Assembly (NCBI RefSeq): GCF_013389665.1
Contig: NZ_CP058316.1
Span: 1-64,000, forward strand
Source of the DNA: Microbacterium oleivorans
GTDB lineage: Bacteria; Actinomycetota; Actinomycetes; Actinomycetales; Microbacteriaceae
DNA length: 64,000 nucleotides
Direction: 5' to 3'
In this document: positions 1 to 6,880 of the stretch, piece after piece
Layout of the letters: each line of letters starts with the position of its first letter
How positions within the stretch are numbered: position 1 is the stretch's first letter
Notes under the pieces: generated by a model
Database searches by the model: none
The model's input: only the letters and a program-made list of their open reading frames with translations
Told to the model about the DNA's origin: nothing
Translations under genes and position numbers: made by a program

Positions 1-121
1 CCGCGATGATCGCGGCGCGGGTCGCTCGGCTGGGAAGGCCGGTGCTGCAGGCTGCGAGGTAGCCCTCCGCCCCGGCGAACTCGGCGTGGAGATCGTCGGG
101 GGAGAGGGCGGTGGCGTGCAT
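1..121 (-). CDS. PLP-dependent aminotransferase class V-like protein, N-terminal fragment
   Basis: Reading leftwards from ATG at 119-121 gives 40 residues before the window ends, so only the N-terminus is visible. The segment GYLAACSTGLPSRATRAAI resembles the start of class V aminotransferase / isopenicillin-N-epimerase-like PLP enzymes, which often open with a Y-L-N/A-x-A-x-x-G-L-P motif. The gene diverges from the LysR regulator starting at 202, the usual arrangement for a LysR regulator and its target. Family assignment rests on a short stretch, so it is tentative. Confidence 0.55.
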   Translation of the reverse strand, partial: MHATALSPDDLHAEFAGAEGYLAACSTGLPSRATRAAIIA

Positions 122-165
122 ATGTCCAGGATCGACGGGCGGCCTTCATTGTTCTAGGGCAGGAC

Positions 166-175
166 TTGCATGCAA
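166..175. promoter_or_regulatory. Candidate LysR operator palindrome
   Basis: The 10-bp perfect palindrome TTGCATGCAA lies between the two divergent genes, 45 bp from the leftward start and 27 bp from the LysR start at 202. LysR regulators bind dyads of the T-N11-A type, usually in the region shared with a divergent target. The location fits; the core is shorter than the classical box, so the call is an inference. Confidence 0.45.
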
Positions 176-201
176 ACCATCACATCGCGTTATCTAACAG
201 G

Positions 202-1158
202 ATGGACACCCCCGATTACCGTCTCGACGTGAGCGAGCTGCGCATCGTCCGGGCCATTGCCGACGGAGGCTCCATCACCGCCGCGGCCACGTCGCTCGGC
301 TACAGCCAGCCGGCCGTCAGCCAGCAGATCAAACGTCTCCAGCAACGCCTCGGCGTACCCGTCGTGGAGCGCGTCGGACGGCGGATGCGGCTGACCGAGG
401 CCGGCCGCGTCATCGCGCGCCACGCCGCGACGGTCGCGACGGTCATCGAGGCCGCCTCGGGCGAGCTCGCGGAACTGGCGGGGCTCCGCGCCGGCACGGT
501 GCGGATGGTCGGGTTCCCGTCCGCCTCGCCGACGGTCCTCCCGCGGCTCATGGATCGGCTCGCGCAGAGCGAGCCCGGCCTGACGCTCACGTACGTCGAG
601 GCCGAGCCCCCCGAGGCCATCGCCGACGTCCGGGCCGACCGGGCCGACATCGCCCTCACCTTCGGCTACCCCGGCGACCGCTCCGACCCGCACGGCGAGA
701 ACGCTCGTGGCCTCGACACCGAGCTCATCGGACACGATGAGCTTCTCGCCGTCCTGCCCGCCGAGCATCCGGCAGCGCGCGGTGACGGCGCGATCGACGT
801 CCTGCCGCTGGCCGGCGAGGCCTGGATCGCGGGTTGCCCGCGTTGCCGCGGTCATCTGCTGGAGGTCTGCGGACGGGCCGGGTTCGTCCCGTCGATCCGG
901 TTCGAGACCGACAACTTCGTCGCCGTCGAGCAGCTCGTGGCGCAGGGCATCGGCGTCGCGACGCTGCCCGGACTGGCGGTGTCGTCGTTCCCGCCGCTGC
1001 CCGGCGTCGTGACGAGGCCGCTGCCGGCCAGCGAACGGCGTGCCATCCATGCCGTGTCCGCTGGTGGCGCGGGCCGAGTGCCCGCCGTCGCCTCGGTCTT
1101 GGCGCACCTGCGGTCGGTCGTCGGCGACCTCCTCGGCGGCGCGTCCCGCGAGAACTAA
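202..1158 (+). CDS. LysR family transcriptional regulator
   Basis: The 318-residue protein has an N-terminal winged helix-turn-helix (about residues 5-65; core [20 protein letters not shown]) and a periplasmic-binding-like effector domain for the rest, the standard LysR length. I use ATG 202, not the in-frame TTG at 166, because that TTG lies inside the palindrome that probably serves as operator. The divergent neighbour at 1-121, a PLP-enzyme-like gene, is the likely target. The effector cannot be told from the sequence. The gene ends 10 bp before gltX and could be co-transcribed with it. Confidence 0.85.
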   Translation: MDTPDYRLDVSELRIVRAIADGGSITAAATSLGYSQPAVSQQIKRLQQRLGVPVVERVGRRMRLTEAGRVIARHAATVATVIEAASGELAELAGLRAGTVRMVGFPSASPTVLPRLMDRLAQSEPGLTLTYVEAEPPEAIADVRADRADIALTFGYPGDRSDPHGENARGLDTELIGHDELLAVLPAEHPAARGDGAIDVLPLAGEAWIAGCPRCRGHLLEVCGRAGFVPSIRFETDNFVAVEQLVAQGIGVATLPGLAVSSFPPLPGVVTRPLPASERRAIHAVSAGGAGRVPAVASVLAHLRSVVGDLLGGASREN

Positions 1159-1168
1159 GCTGGAGGGG

Positions 1169-2683
1169 ATGTCCAGCGCACCCCACCCCGCCACCACGAC
1201 CGCCTCCGGCTCCGACGTCCGCGTCCGGTTCTGCCCGTCTCCGACGGGTCTGCCGCACGTCGGCCTGATCCGCACCGCCCTGTTCAACTGGGCGTACGCC
1301 CGTCACAACGGCGGCAAGCTCGTCTTCCGCATCGAAGACACCGACGCCGCCCGCGACAGCGAGGAGAGCTACCAGCAGCTGCTCGAGGCGCTGCGGTGGC
1401 TCGAGATCGACTGGGACGAGGGCGTGGAGAAGGGCGGCCCGCACGCTCCCTACCGCCAGTCGCAGCGTCACGACCTGTACCGCGGTGTGCTCGAGAAGCT
1501 CGTGGCCGCCGGCGCCGTCTACGAGTCCTACTCGACCGCGGAGGAGATCGACGCACGCAACGAGGCCAACGGCCGGGCGAAGCAGCTCGGCTACGACAAC
1601 CACGACCGCGACCTGACCGACGAGCAGAAGGCCGCCTTCCGCGCCGAGGGGCGCGAGCCGGCGTGGCGTCTGCGGGTGCCCGATCACGACCTCACGTACG
1701 TCGACCTCATCCGCGGCGAGGTGACCTTCCCGGCCGGGTCGTTCCCCGACTTCGTGATCGTGCGCGCCGGCGGCATCCCGCTCTACACGTTCGTCAACCC
1801 GGTCGACGACGCGCTCATGGGCATCACCCACGTGCTCCGCGGCGAGGACCTCATGCCCTCCACGGCCCGGCAGCTGGCTCTGTACGCGGCCCTCATCGAG
1901 GCGGGCGTGACCGACTTCGTCCCGCGGTTCGGTCACATGCCCCTCGTGCTGGGCGAGACGGGCAACAAGAAGCTCTCCAAGCGCGACCCGAAGGCCGACC
2001 TCTTCCTCCAGCGTGAGAAGGGGTTCGTCCATGAGGGGCTGCTGAACTACCTCTCGCTGCTCGGCTGGTCGATCGCCCCCGACCGCGACGTCTTCACCCG
2101 GCAGGAGCTGATCGACGCCTTCGATGTCGCGGACGTGAACCCCAACCCCGCGCGCTTCGACCAGAAGAAGGCCGAGTCGATCAACGGCGACCACGTGCGC
2201 ATGCTCGCCGCCGACGACTTCGCCGAGCGTCTCATCCCTTATCTGGCGCACGCAGGGCTGGTCCAGAATCCGCCGACCGCGGGGGAGCGCGAGATCCTCG
2301 AGGCGGCGGCTCCACTCGTCCAGGAACGGATGCAGTTGCTGGGCGAGGCGCCGGGGATGCTCGGTTTCCTGTTCCGCTCCGAGGTCGCCTACGAGGACGA
2401 CGCGTTGGCCGGACTCCCCGCCAACGCGGGCGAGGTCCTCGTCGCGTCGGTCGGCGCGCTCGAGCTCGTGCCCGAGCAGGGGTTCACCGCCGCCGCCGTG
2501 CAGGAGGTGCTCGCTCCCGCGCTCATCGAGGGGCTCGGCCTCAAGCCGCGCATCGCGTACGGTCCGCTCCGTGTGGCCCTGAGCGGACGCCGGGTGTCAC
2601 CGCCGCTGTTCGAGTCGATGGAACTGCTCGGCAAAGCCGAGACCGTCCGCCGACTCGACGCGCTGGTGCAGCGCGTCGGCTGA
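1169..2683 (+). CDS. gltX: Glutamate--tRNA ligase
   Basis: This 504-residue class I aminoacyl-tRNA synthetase charges tRNA-Glu with glutamate in the cytoplasm. The Rossmann domain opens with [12 protein letters not shown], whose HVGL (about residues 30-33) is the HIGH-equivalent, and KLSKR at about 268-272 is the KMSKS loop. An anticodon-binding helical domain fills the C-terminus. The start ATG at 1169 is preceded by GGAGGGG at good spacing; the frame is open further upstream inside the LysR gene, but that part does not look like GltX. It is followed by tRNA-Gln. Since many actinobacteria make Gln-tRNA by transamidation, the enzyme may also charge tRNA-Gln; that is inference. Confidence 0.96.
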   Translation: MSSAPHPATTTASGSDVRVRFCPSPTGLPHVGLIRTALFNWAYARHNGGKLVFRIEDTDAARDSEESYQQLLEALRWLEIDWDEGVEKGGPHAPYRQSQRHDLYRGVLEKLVAAGAVYESYSTAEEIDARNEANGRAKQLGYDNHDRDLTDEQKAAFRAEGREPAWRLRVPDHDLTYVDLIRGEVTFPAGSFPDFVIVRAGGIPLYTFVNPVDDALMGITHVLRGEDLMPSTARQLALYAALIEAGVTDFVPRFGHMPLVLGETGNKKLSKRDPKADLFLQREKGFVHEGLLNYLSLLGWSIAPDRDVFTRQELIDAFDVADVNPNPARFDQKKAESINGDHVRMLAADDFAERLIPYLAHAGLVQNPPTAGEREILEAAAPLVQERMQLLGEAPGMLGFLFRSEVAYEDDALAGLPANAGEVLVASVGALELVPEQGFTAAAVQEVLAPALIEGLGLKPRIAYGPLRVALSGRRVSPPLFESMELLGKAETVRRLDALVQRVG

Positions 2684-2704
2684 CGCGCCCGGGCCGCGCC
2701 CGGT

Positions 2705-2733
2705 TTGGCCGCACTCCCTCCGTCAGGTAGAGT
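2705..2733 (+). promoter_or_regulatory. Promoter of tRNA-Gln
   Basis: TTGGCC (2705-2710) and TAGAGT (2728-2733) are separated by exactly 17 bp, a good housekeeping sigma match, with the -10 ending 32 bp before the mature tRNA. It sits just after gltX, so the tRNA need not depend on read-through. Confidence 0.55.
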
Positions 2734-2765
2734 TGTTCCTCGGTGAGGCTGCGGCTGAACCCCCA

Positions 2766-2837
2766 TGGGGTATGGTGTAATTGGCAACACGGCGGTTTCT
2801 GGTACCGTTGTTCTTGGTTCGAGTCCAGGTACCCCAG
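2766..2837 (+). tRNA. tRNA-Gln (CTG anticodon)
   Basis: The cloverleaf folds cleanly: acceptor TGGGGTA / TACCCCA (2766-2772 with 2830-2836), D arm GTGT/ACAC, anticodon stem GCGGT/ACCGT (2792-2796 with 2804-2808) around loop TTCTGGT, and T arm CTTGG TTCGAGT CCAGG. The anticodon CTG is at 2799-2801 and reads CAG. The discriminator is G and no CCA is encoded, so the end must be added by nucleotidyltransferase. Confidence 0.95.
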
Positions 2838-2847
2838 CTCTCAGAAG

Positions 2848-2874
2848 GCCCCGCTTCGGCGGGGCTTTTGGTTT
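2848..2874 (+). terminator. Rho-independent terminator after tRNA-Gln
   Basis: GCCCCGC (2848-2854), TTCG tetraloop and GCGGGGC (2859-2865) are followed by TTTTGGTTTT. The GC stem, stable loop and T-rich tail make this one of the clearest intrinsic terminators in the window. Confidence 0.85.
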
Positions 2875-2933
2875 TGCCGTGAGGGTCGGCGCCGGCGGGC
2901 GGAGAACGCGCGGAGCAGCGCGACAATGGTCGC

Positions 2934-3215
2934 ATGGGACTATTCACGCAGCGGCCGGAGGAACCGAGCGAGTGGGCGGGACTGCCCTCCGAGCCGGTCC
3001 GTCCGCGATCGGGCGCCGAGCTTCTCCCCGACGTGGCGCCCCCCGCCGACGCGCTGGGCGGTCTGCTGGGGCAGGGCGGGGTGGCCTCGATCCCGATCCC
3101 GCTCGCCGTCCCCACGCGGGGCGCTGACGGGGACGTGCCTCCGGCGTCGGATATCCGCTCCGCGGACGGTGACGACACCCGAGACGGCGACGGTGGGGCA
3201 TCGAGCTCTATCTGA
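2934..3215 (+). CDS. Hypothetical small acidic protein
   Basis: The product is 93 residues with no recognised domain. The N-terminus (MGLFTQRPEEPSEWAGLPSE) is followed by a Pro/Ala/Gly-rich middle and an Asp-rich tail, suggesting a largely disordered soluble protein. There is no signal peptide or membrane segment. The reading frame has coding-like third-position bias. Its stop codon lies inside the 24-bp palindrome before the TetR gene, so a repressor bound there could also block the end of this transcript. Function unknown; I cannot exclude that it is not translated. Confidence 0.55.
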   Translation: MGLFTQRPEEPSEWAGLPSEPVRPRSGAELLPDVAPPADALGGLLGQGGVASIPIPLAVPTRGADGDVPPASDIRSADGDDTRDGDGGASSSI

Positions 3216-3230
3216 CAGCTGTCGGATAGA
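3207..3230. promoter_or_regulatory. 24-bp inverted repeat, probable TetR autoregulatory operator
   Basis: Two 12-bp arms meet at 3218/3219 around the core GACAGCTGTC, with one mismatched pair across the dyad. The right end is 8 bp from the TetR start at 3239. Size and symmetry are typical of TetR operators, and the position suggests it covers the promoter of the tetR-dehydrogenase pair. Confidence 0.75.
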
Positions 3231-3238
3231 CTGAGGGT

Positions 3239-3787
3239 ATGGACCCACGGTCGATACGCAGCCGTACGGCGTTGCGTGGGGCCGTCCTCGAGCTCGCCGC
3301 AGGCAAGCCCATCGGCGTCGTCTCGGTCGCCGAGGTGTGTCGTGTCGCGGGAGTGACCCGTGACACGTTCTACCGCCACGCGGATGCCCCGGTCACGCTG
3401 CTGGCCGAAGCGCTCGGCGCCGAGCTCGCCGATATGCTGCGCCGGGTGTCCGAACTGGAATCGCTCTCTGGCGCCGAGGCCCTGCTGCTCGAGCACGTGA
3501 GAAGTCGCGGCGACGTATATCGGGGCGCGCTCGCGCCGTCGCTCGCGGCTCCCGTCCGGGCCAACCTCGAGGGCGCCGTCGCGAAGGGGCTCGCGGCCTG
3601 GCTCGTGCGGCATCCGGAGGCGGAACCCAGCGGCCTCCGGGAGCCGGCGGCGCGGGAGATCGCTATCGCCTACGCGGCGGGCGGTACGGTCGCGGCCATC
3701 GAGGTGTGGCTGCGCTCCGGTGCGGAAGACGTGGCGTGGGCGACGAGGGCCATCCTCGCCGCCTCGCCGGAATGGTGGCTGCGCTGA
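3239..3787 (+). CDS. TetR family transcriptional regulator
   Basis: The protein has 182 residues with an N-terminal TetR helix-turn-helix: GKPIGVVSVAEVCRVAGVTR, then DTFYRH, equivalent to the usual recognition helix ending in (F/Y)Y-x-H/Y-F. The C-terminal helices would form the ligand pocket and dimer face; the ligand is not predictable. The start ATG at 3239 follows GAGGG. A 24-bp palindrome just upstream is the likely operator. The dehydrogenase gene begins 25 bp downstream on the same strand, so the pair is probably an operon whose expression the regulator controls. Confidence 0.88.
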   Translation: MDPRSIRSRTALRGAVLELAAGKPIGVVSVAEVCRVAGVTRDTFYRHADAPVTLLAEALGAELADMLRRVSELESLSGAEALLLEHVRSRGDVYRGALAPSLAAPVRANLEGAVAKGLAAWLVRHPEAEPSGLREPAAREIAIAYAAGGTVAAIEVWLRSGAEDVAWATRAILAASPEWWLR

Positions 3788-3812
3788 CGCAGCCGAACGA
3801 GAGGAGATCACG

Positions 3813-4865
3813 ATGAAGGCAGCAGTGTTCCACGCGAAGGAGGACCTCCGAGTGGAAGAGGTCGAGGAGCCGAGCGTCGGTGCCGGTCAGGTGAAGCTCA
3901 AGAACGCGTACGCGGGAATCTGCGGTTCCGATCTGCACGTCTACTACGCTCCCGAAGCCGCGGGCCTGACCCTCGACGAGCCGCATCCGGTCACGGGCGC
4001 TCAGCTGCCCCAGATCCTCGGGCACGAGTTCGCCGGAACCGTCGTCGAGGTCGGCGCGGGGGTCGAGGGCGTGAGCGTGGGCGATCGCGCGGCGGTGTGG
4101 CCCGTCTACTACTGCGGAACATGCCCCGCATGCGAGAAGGGGATGTTCAACGCCTGCCAGCGGATCGGCTTCCACGGGCTGAGCTCGCACGGCGGCGGCA
4201 TGGCCGAGTACACCACCGTGCCCGCGTCCATGCTGCACGCGCTGCCCGAGAACGTCGATCTGCGCATGGGCGCGCTCGTCGAGCCGATGTCCGTCGCCTG
4301 GCACGCGGTCGAGCGTTCGCGCGTGGCACCGGGCCAGACGGCGATCGTCGCCGGTGCCGGCCCGATCGGCATCGGCGTGTGGTTCGCGCTGAAGGCGCGC
4401 GGAATCGACAGGGTGCTCGTCTCCGAGCCCAGCGCCTCGCGTCGCGAGACCATCGCCGCCCTCGGAGCGAAGGTCGTCGACCCGGTGGCGGGTGACCTCG
4501 CGGTCGCCGTGGCCGAGCTCTCGGAGGGTCGGGGTGCGGATGTCGCCTTCGACGCCGCGGGTGCGGGGCCGGCGATCACGTCGGGGCTCGCGAGCCTGGT
4601 CCCCGGTGGTCGTCTCGTCGTCGTGGCGATCCATGAGCGTGCGATGGAGTTCTCGCCGACGCAACTCGTGATGGCCGAGACGGAGATCGCGGGCGCGCTG
4701 GCGTATCTGCCTGCCGACTTCGACGCCGTCATCGAGGCGATGTCACGCGGTGTGTACGACACGACGGGCTGGGTCGAGGAGGTTCCCATCGACGGCGTCG
4801 TGGGCGCTATCGAGAAGCTCCGCGGCGGCACGGGCGCGAAGATCCTGGTGCGCTCCGACGCCTGA
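3813..4865 (+). CDS. Zinc-dependent alcohol dehydrogenase, (R,R)-butanediol dehydrogenase-like
   Basis: This is a 350-residue medium-chain dehydrogenase of the GroES/Rossmann type. Catalytic zinc ligands are seen in GICGSDLH (Cys37) and GHEF (His71, Glu72). Structural zinc cysteines are at 101, 104, 107 and 115 (CGTCPACEKGMFNAC). GAGPIGIG is the NAD(P)-binding glycine motif. The spacing and the long loop between the two catalytic zinc motifs resemble 2,3-butanediol/acetoin dehydrogenases, but sorbitol or threonine dehydrogenase relatives are possible. The ATG at 3813 follows GAGGAGA. It is probably co-transcribed with, and regulated by, the TetR gene just upstream. Confidence 0.87.
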   Translation: MKAAVFHAKEDLRVEEVEEPSVGAGQVKLKNAYAGICGSDLHVYYAPEAAGLTLDEPHPVTGAQLPQILGHEFAGTVVEVGAGVEGVSVGDRAAVWPVYYCGTCPACEKGMFNACQRIGFHGLSSHGGGMAEYTTVPASMLHALPENVDLRMGALVEPMSVAWHAVERSRVAPGQTAIVAGAGPIGIGVWFALKARGIDRVLVSEPSASRRETIAALGAKVVDPVAGDLAVAVAELSEGRGADVAFDAAGAGPAITSGLASLVPGGRLVVVAIHERAMEFSPTQLVMAETEIAGALAYLPADFDAVIEAMSRGVYDTTGWVEEVPIDGVVGAIEKLRGGTGAKILVRSDA

Positions 4866-4888
4866 CGCATCCCCCAGATCCGACTGCC

Positions 4889-4952
4889 GGCCCCGCGCCG
4901 CGCGTGTCCGCCCCGCTCGGTCGTCGACGGGCGCGCAGCGCAGCGCGGGGCC
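4889..4952. terminator. Candidate hairpin between convergent genes
   Basis: GGCCCCGCGC (4889-4898) pairs perfectly with GCGCGGGGCC (4943-4952), leaving a 44-nt GC-rich loop that can fold further. It lies between the dehydrogenase and the small minus-strand gene, where a two-way terminator is expected. There is no T-tract, so the call is weak. Confidence 0.35.
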
Positions 4953-4960
4953 GCGGAGGG

Positions 4961-5173
4961 TCAGGCGCGGCGCGACCTCGGCGCGGGCGGCGGCGGGACG
5001 GACTTGGCGGCGATGACGTCGGAGCGGCGGATGCGCTCGACGCCGCGTTTGCCGTCGACCACGACGATCTCATCGTCCACGCTGAGCAGCTCGCCGAGCG
5101 CATCGGTGGCCTGCCCGGTCGGCAACAGGTATCGCACGACGACACGCCGGCCCGGCTCCGGAAGCCTCACCAT
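4961..5173 (-). CDS. Small SH3-like beta domain protein
   Basis: The 70-residue protein starts at ATG 5173, overlapping the end of the SDR-like gene by 7 bp, so the two are translationally coupled. The sequence is mostly beta-forming: RVVVRYLLPTG, LGELLSVDDEIVVVDGKRG, then IRRSDVIAAK. This pattern resembles the small SH3-like module found at the N-terminus of some actinobacterial GNAT acetyltransferases, here standing alone. The tail is Pro/Ala/Arg-rich. The resemblance is from memory and weak; the role is unknown and presumably linked to the upstream gene. Confidence 0.6.
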   Translation of the reverse strand: MVRLPEPGRRVVVRYLLPTGQATDALGELLSVDDEIVVVDGKRGVERIRRSDVIAAKSVPPPPAPRSRRA

Positions 5174-6648
5174 GCGCCGGGGGAGTAGTCCTTGAGGAAG
5201 ACTCCGAACAGGTCCTCGCCGGCCTCGCCGCGGACGATCGGGTCGTAGACGCGCGCGGCGCCGTCCACGAGGTCGAGTGGCGCGTGGAAGCCCTCCTCCG
5301 CGAGACGCACCTTCGTGGGGTGCGGGCGCTCGTCGGTGATCCAGCCGGTGTCGACGCTGGTCATGAGGATGCCGTCGGACTCGAACATCTCGCGTGCGCT
5401 CGTACGGGTCAGCATGTTGACGGCTGCCTTGGCCATGTTGGTGTGCGGGTGGCCGGGGCCTTTGTAGCCGCGGTTGAACACGCCCTCCATCGCGCTGACG
5501 TTGACCACGTAGGTGCGTCGTGCCGGACTCGACGCCAGCGAGGCGCGCAGCTTCGACACGAGCAGGAAAGGCGCGGTCGTGTTGGCGAGCTGCACCTCGA
5601 GCATCTCGAGCGGATCGACATCGCCGACGCGCTGCGTCCAGGAGTTGACGCCGTCGAGGTCGGGGATCAGCCCGCCCGCGTCGATCGCCGTGCCCGCTGC
5701 GAGTCGCTCGAGCGAGCTCGATCCCGCCGCCATCGCCTGCTCGGTGAGCTGGTCGGCGCGCGATGCTGCGGCGGCGAGGATCGGGTGCGCGTTGACCGAC
5801 CGCTCGAGTGCCTGCGGGTGCATGTCGTTGGTGTGCCCGAAGGTGACGAGCTCGGGCAGCGGGCCGTCGGGCAGAGGCGACAGCTCGGCGTCGACGAGCG
5901 GCTGGTAGGCACCGGGAGAGCGCCGCACCGTCTGGGTCGCGTTGTTGATGAGGATGTCGAGCGGCCCGGCCGCGGCCACATCGTCGGCGAGACCCACGAC
6001 CTGGGCGGGATCACGCAGATCGATGCCGACCACCTTCAGGCGGTCGATCCACTCGACCGAGTCGGGAAGGCTGCGGAAACGACGGACGGCGTCGCGCGGG
6101 AAGCGCGTCGTGATCGTCGTGTGCGCTCCGTCGCGGAGCAGACGCAGCGCGATGTACATGCCGATCTTCGCGCGGCCGCCGGTCAGCAGCGCACGACGGC
6201 CGGACAGATCGGTGCGCGCGTCGCGCTTGGCGTGGCTGAGGGCCGCGCAGTCGGGACAGAGCTGGTGGTAGAAGGCGTCCACGATCGTGTACGGCTGCTT
6301 GCAGATGTAGCACGACCGAGCCTTGAGAAGGGTGCCCGCGATCGGTGCCGTCGTCGACGAGGAGATCGGGATGCCACGCGTCTCGTCGTCGATGCGATCG
6401 GGGGCTCCGGTGGCCGTGGCGTGGACCACGGCGCGGTCGGCCGTGGCCACCGCATCCCGGATCTCGCGGCGCCGCACCTTCTTGGCGGCCTTGAACATCG
6501 CGGCGGTCGCGCGGCGGACCGTCACATAGTCCGGGTGACGGTGATCGACGTCCGCGAGCTGATCGAGCACGCGGAGAGTGGCGGCGAGATCGTCGGGATC
6601 GACGCCGCTGGGCGCGAGGGCTGATGGGGAGGTCGTGTCGGGAAGCAC
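5167..6648 (-). CDS. Atypical SDR-family oxidoreductase with N-terminal zinc knuckle
   Basis: Starting at GTG 6648 the protein has 493 residues; an in-frame ATG at 6693 would add 15 unlikely residues. The first 110 residues are helical. A Cys4 knuckle follows (Cys113, Cys116, Cys131, Cys134; CYICKQPY ... CPDC). From about 150 there is a short-chain dehydrogenase Rossmann fold with LLTGGRAKIG. The fold is far longer than a usual 250-residue SDR because of an insert of about 100 residues before the active site. The Ser (VSAMEG, Ser385) and Lys407 are present, but the catalytic Tyr of YxxxK is replaced by Thr403 (TNMAK). It may bind nucleotide without normal SDR chemistry. Substrate unknown. Confidence 0.75.
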   Translation of the reverse strand: MLPDTTSPSALAPSGVDPDDLAATLRVLDQLADVDHRHPDYVTVRRATAAMFKAAKKVRRREIRDAVATADRAVVHATATGAPDRIDDETRGIPISSSTTAPIAGTLLKARSCYICKQPYTIVDAFYHQLCPDCAALSHAKRDARTDLSGRRALLTGGRAKIGMYIALRLLRDGAHTTITTRFPRDAVRRFRSLPDSVEWIDRLKVVGIDLRDPAQVVGLADDVAAAGPLDILINNATQTVRRSPGAYQPLVDAELSPLPDGPLPELVTFGHTNDMHPQALERSVNAHPILAAAASRADQLTEQAMAAGSSSLERLAAGTAIDAGGLIPDLDGVNSWTQRVGDVDPLEMLEVQLANTTAPFLLVSKLRASLASSPARRTYVVNVSAMEGVFNRGYKGPGHPHTNMAKAAVNMLTRTSAREMFESDGILMTSVDTGWITDERPHPTKVRLAEEGFHAPLDLVDGAARVYDPIVRGEAGEDLFGVFLKDYSPGAW

Positions 6649-6713
6649 ACGGAATTCTACGTCACACGACCTGGGCGGCCCCGGTGGACGCATCGCACGC
6701 CAGCGAGAAGGGG

Positions 6714-6752
6714 GACGGCCCCGCCGGAGAAGGATCTCACGGCGGGGCCGTC
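6714..6752. terminator. Perfect 13-bp hairpin after the DUF262 gene
   Basis: GACGGCCCCGCCG (6714-6726) pairs exactly with CGGCGGGGCCGTC (6740-6752) around a 13-nt loop. It lies downstream of the minus-strand DUF262 gene and upstream of the SDR-like gene, so it probably ends the DUF262 transcript. It lacks a strong T-tract. Confidence 0.5.
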
Positions 6753-6880
6753 AGTGAGCCCTGGGAGAAAGTGACCCGAACACCGTCTCTACCGAGCCGC
6801 TCACGTACAACAGTGAAACTACGGGCCGGATCGGCATCTGTCGTGGTCGTTGACGTCGCCCTGTTGCCTCTGATAGAGGT

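Noticed and set aside
166..201. TTG start for the LysR gene
   Set aside because: It lies in the palindrome, adds 12 unconserved residues, and ATG 202 fits LysR alignments better.
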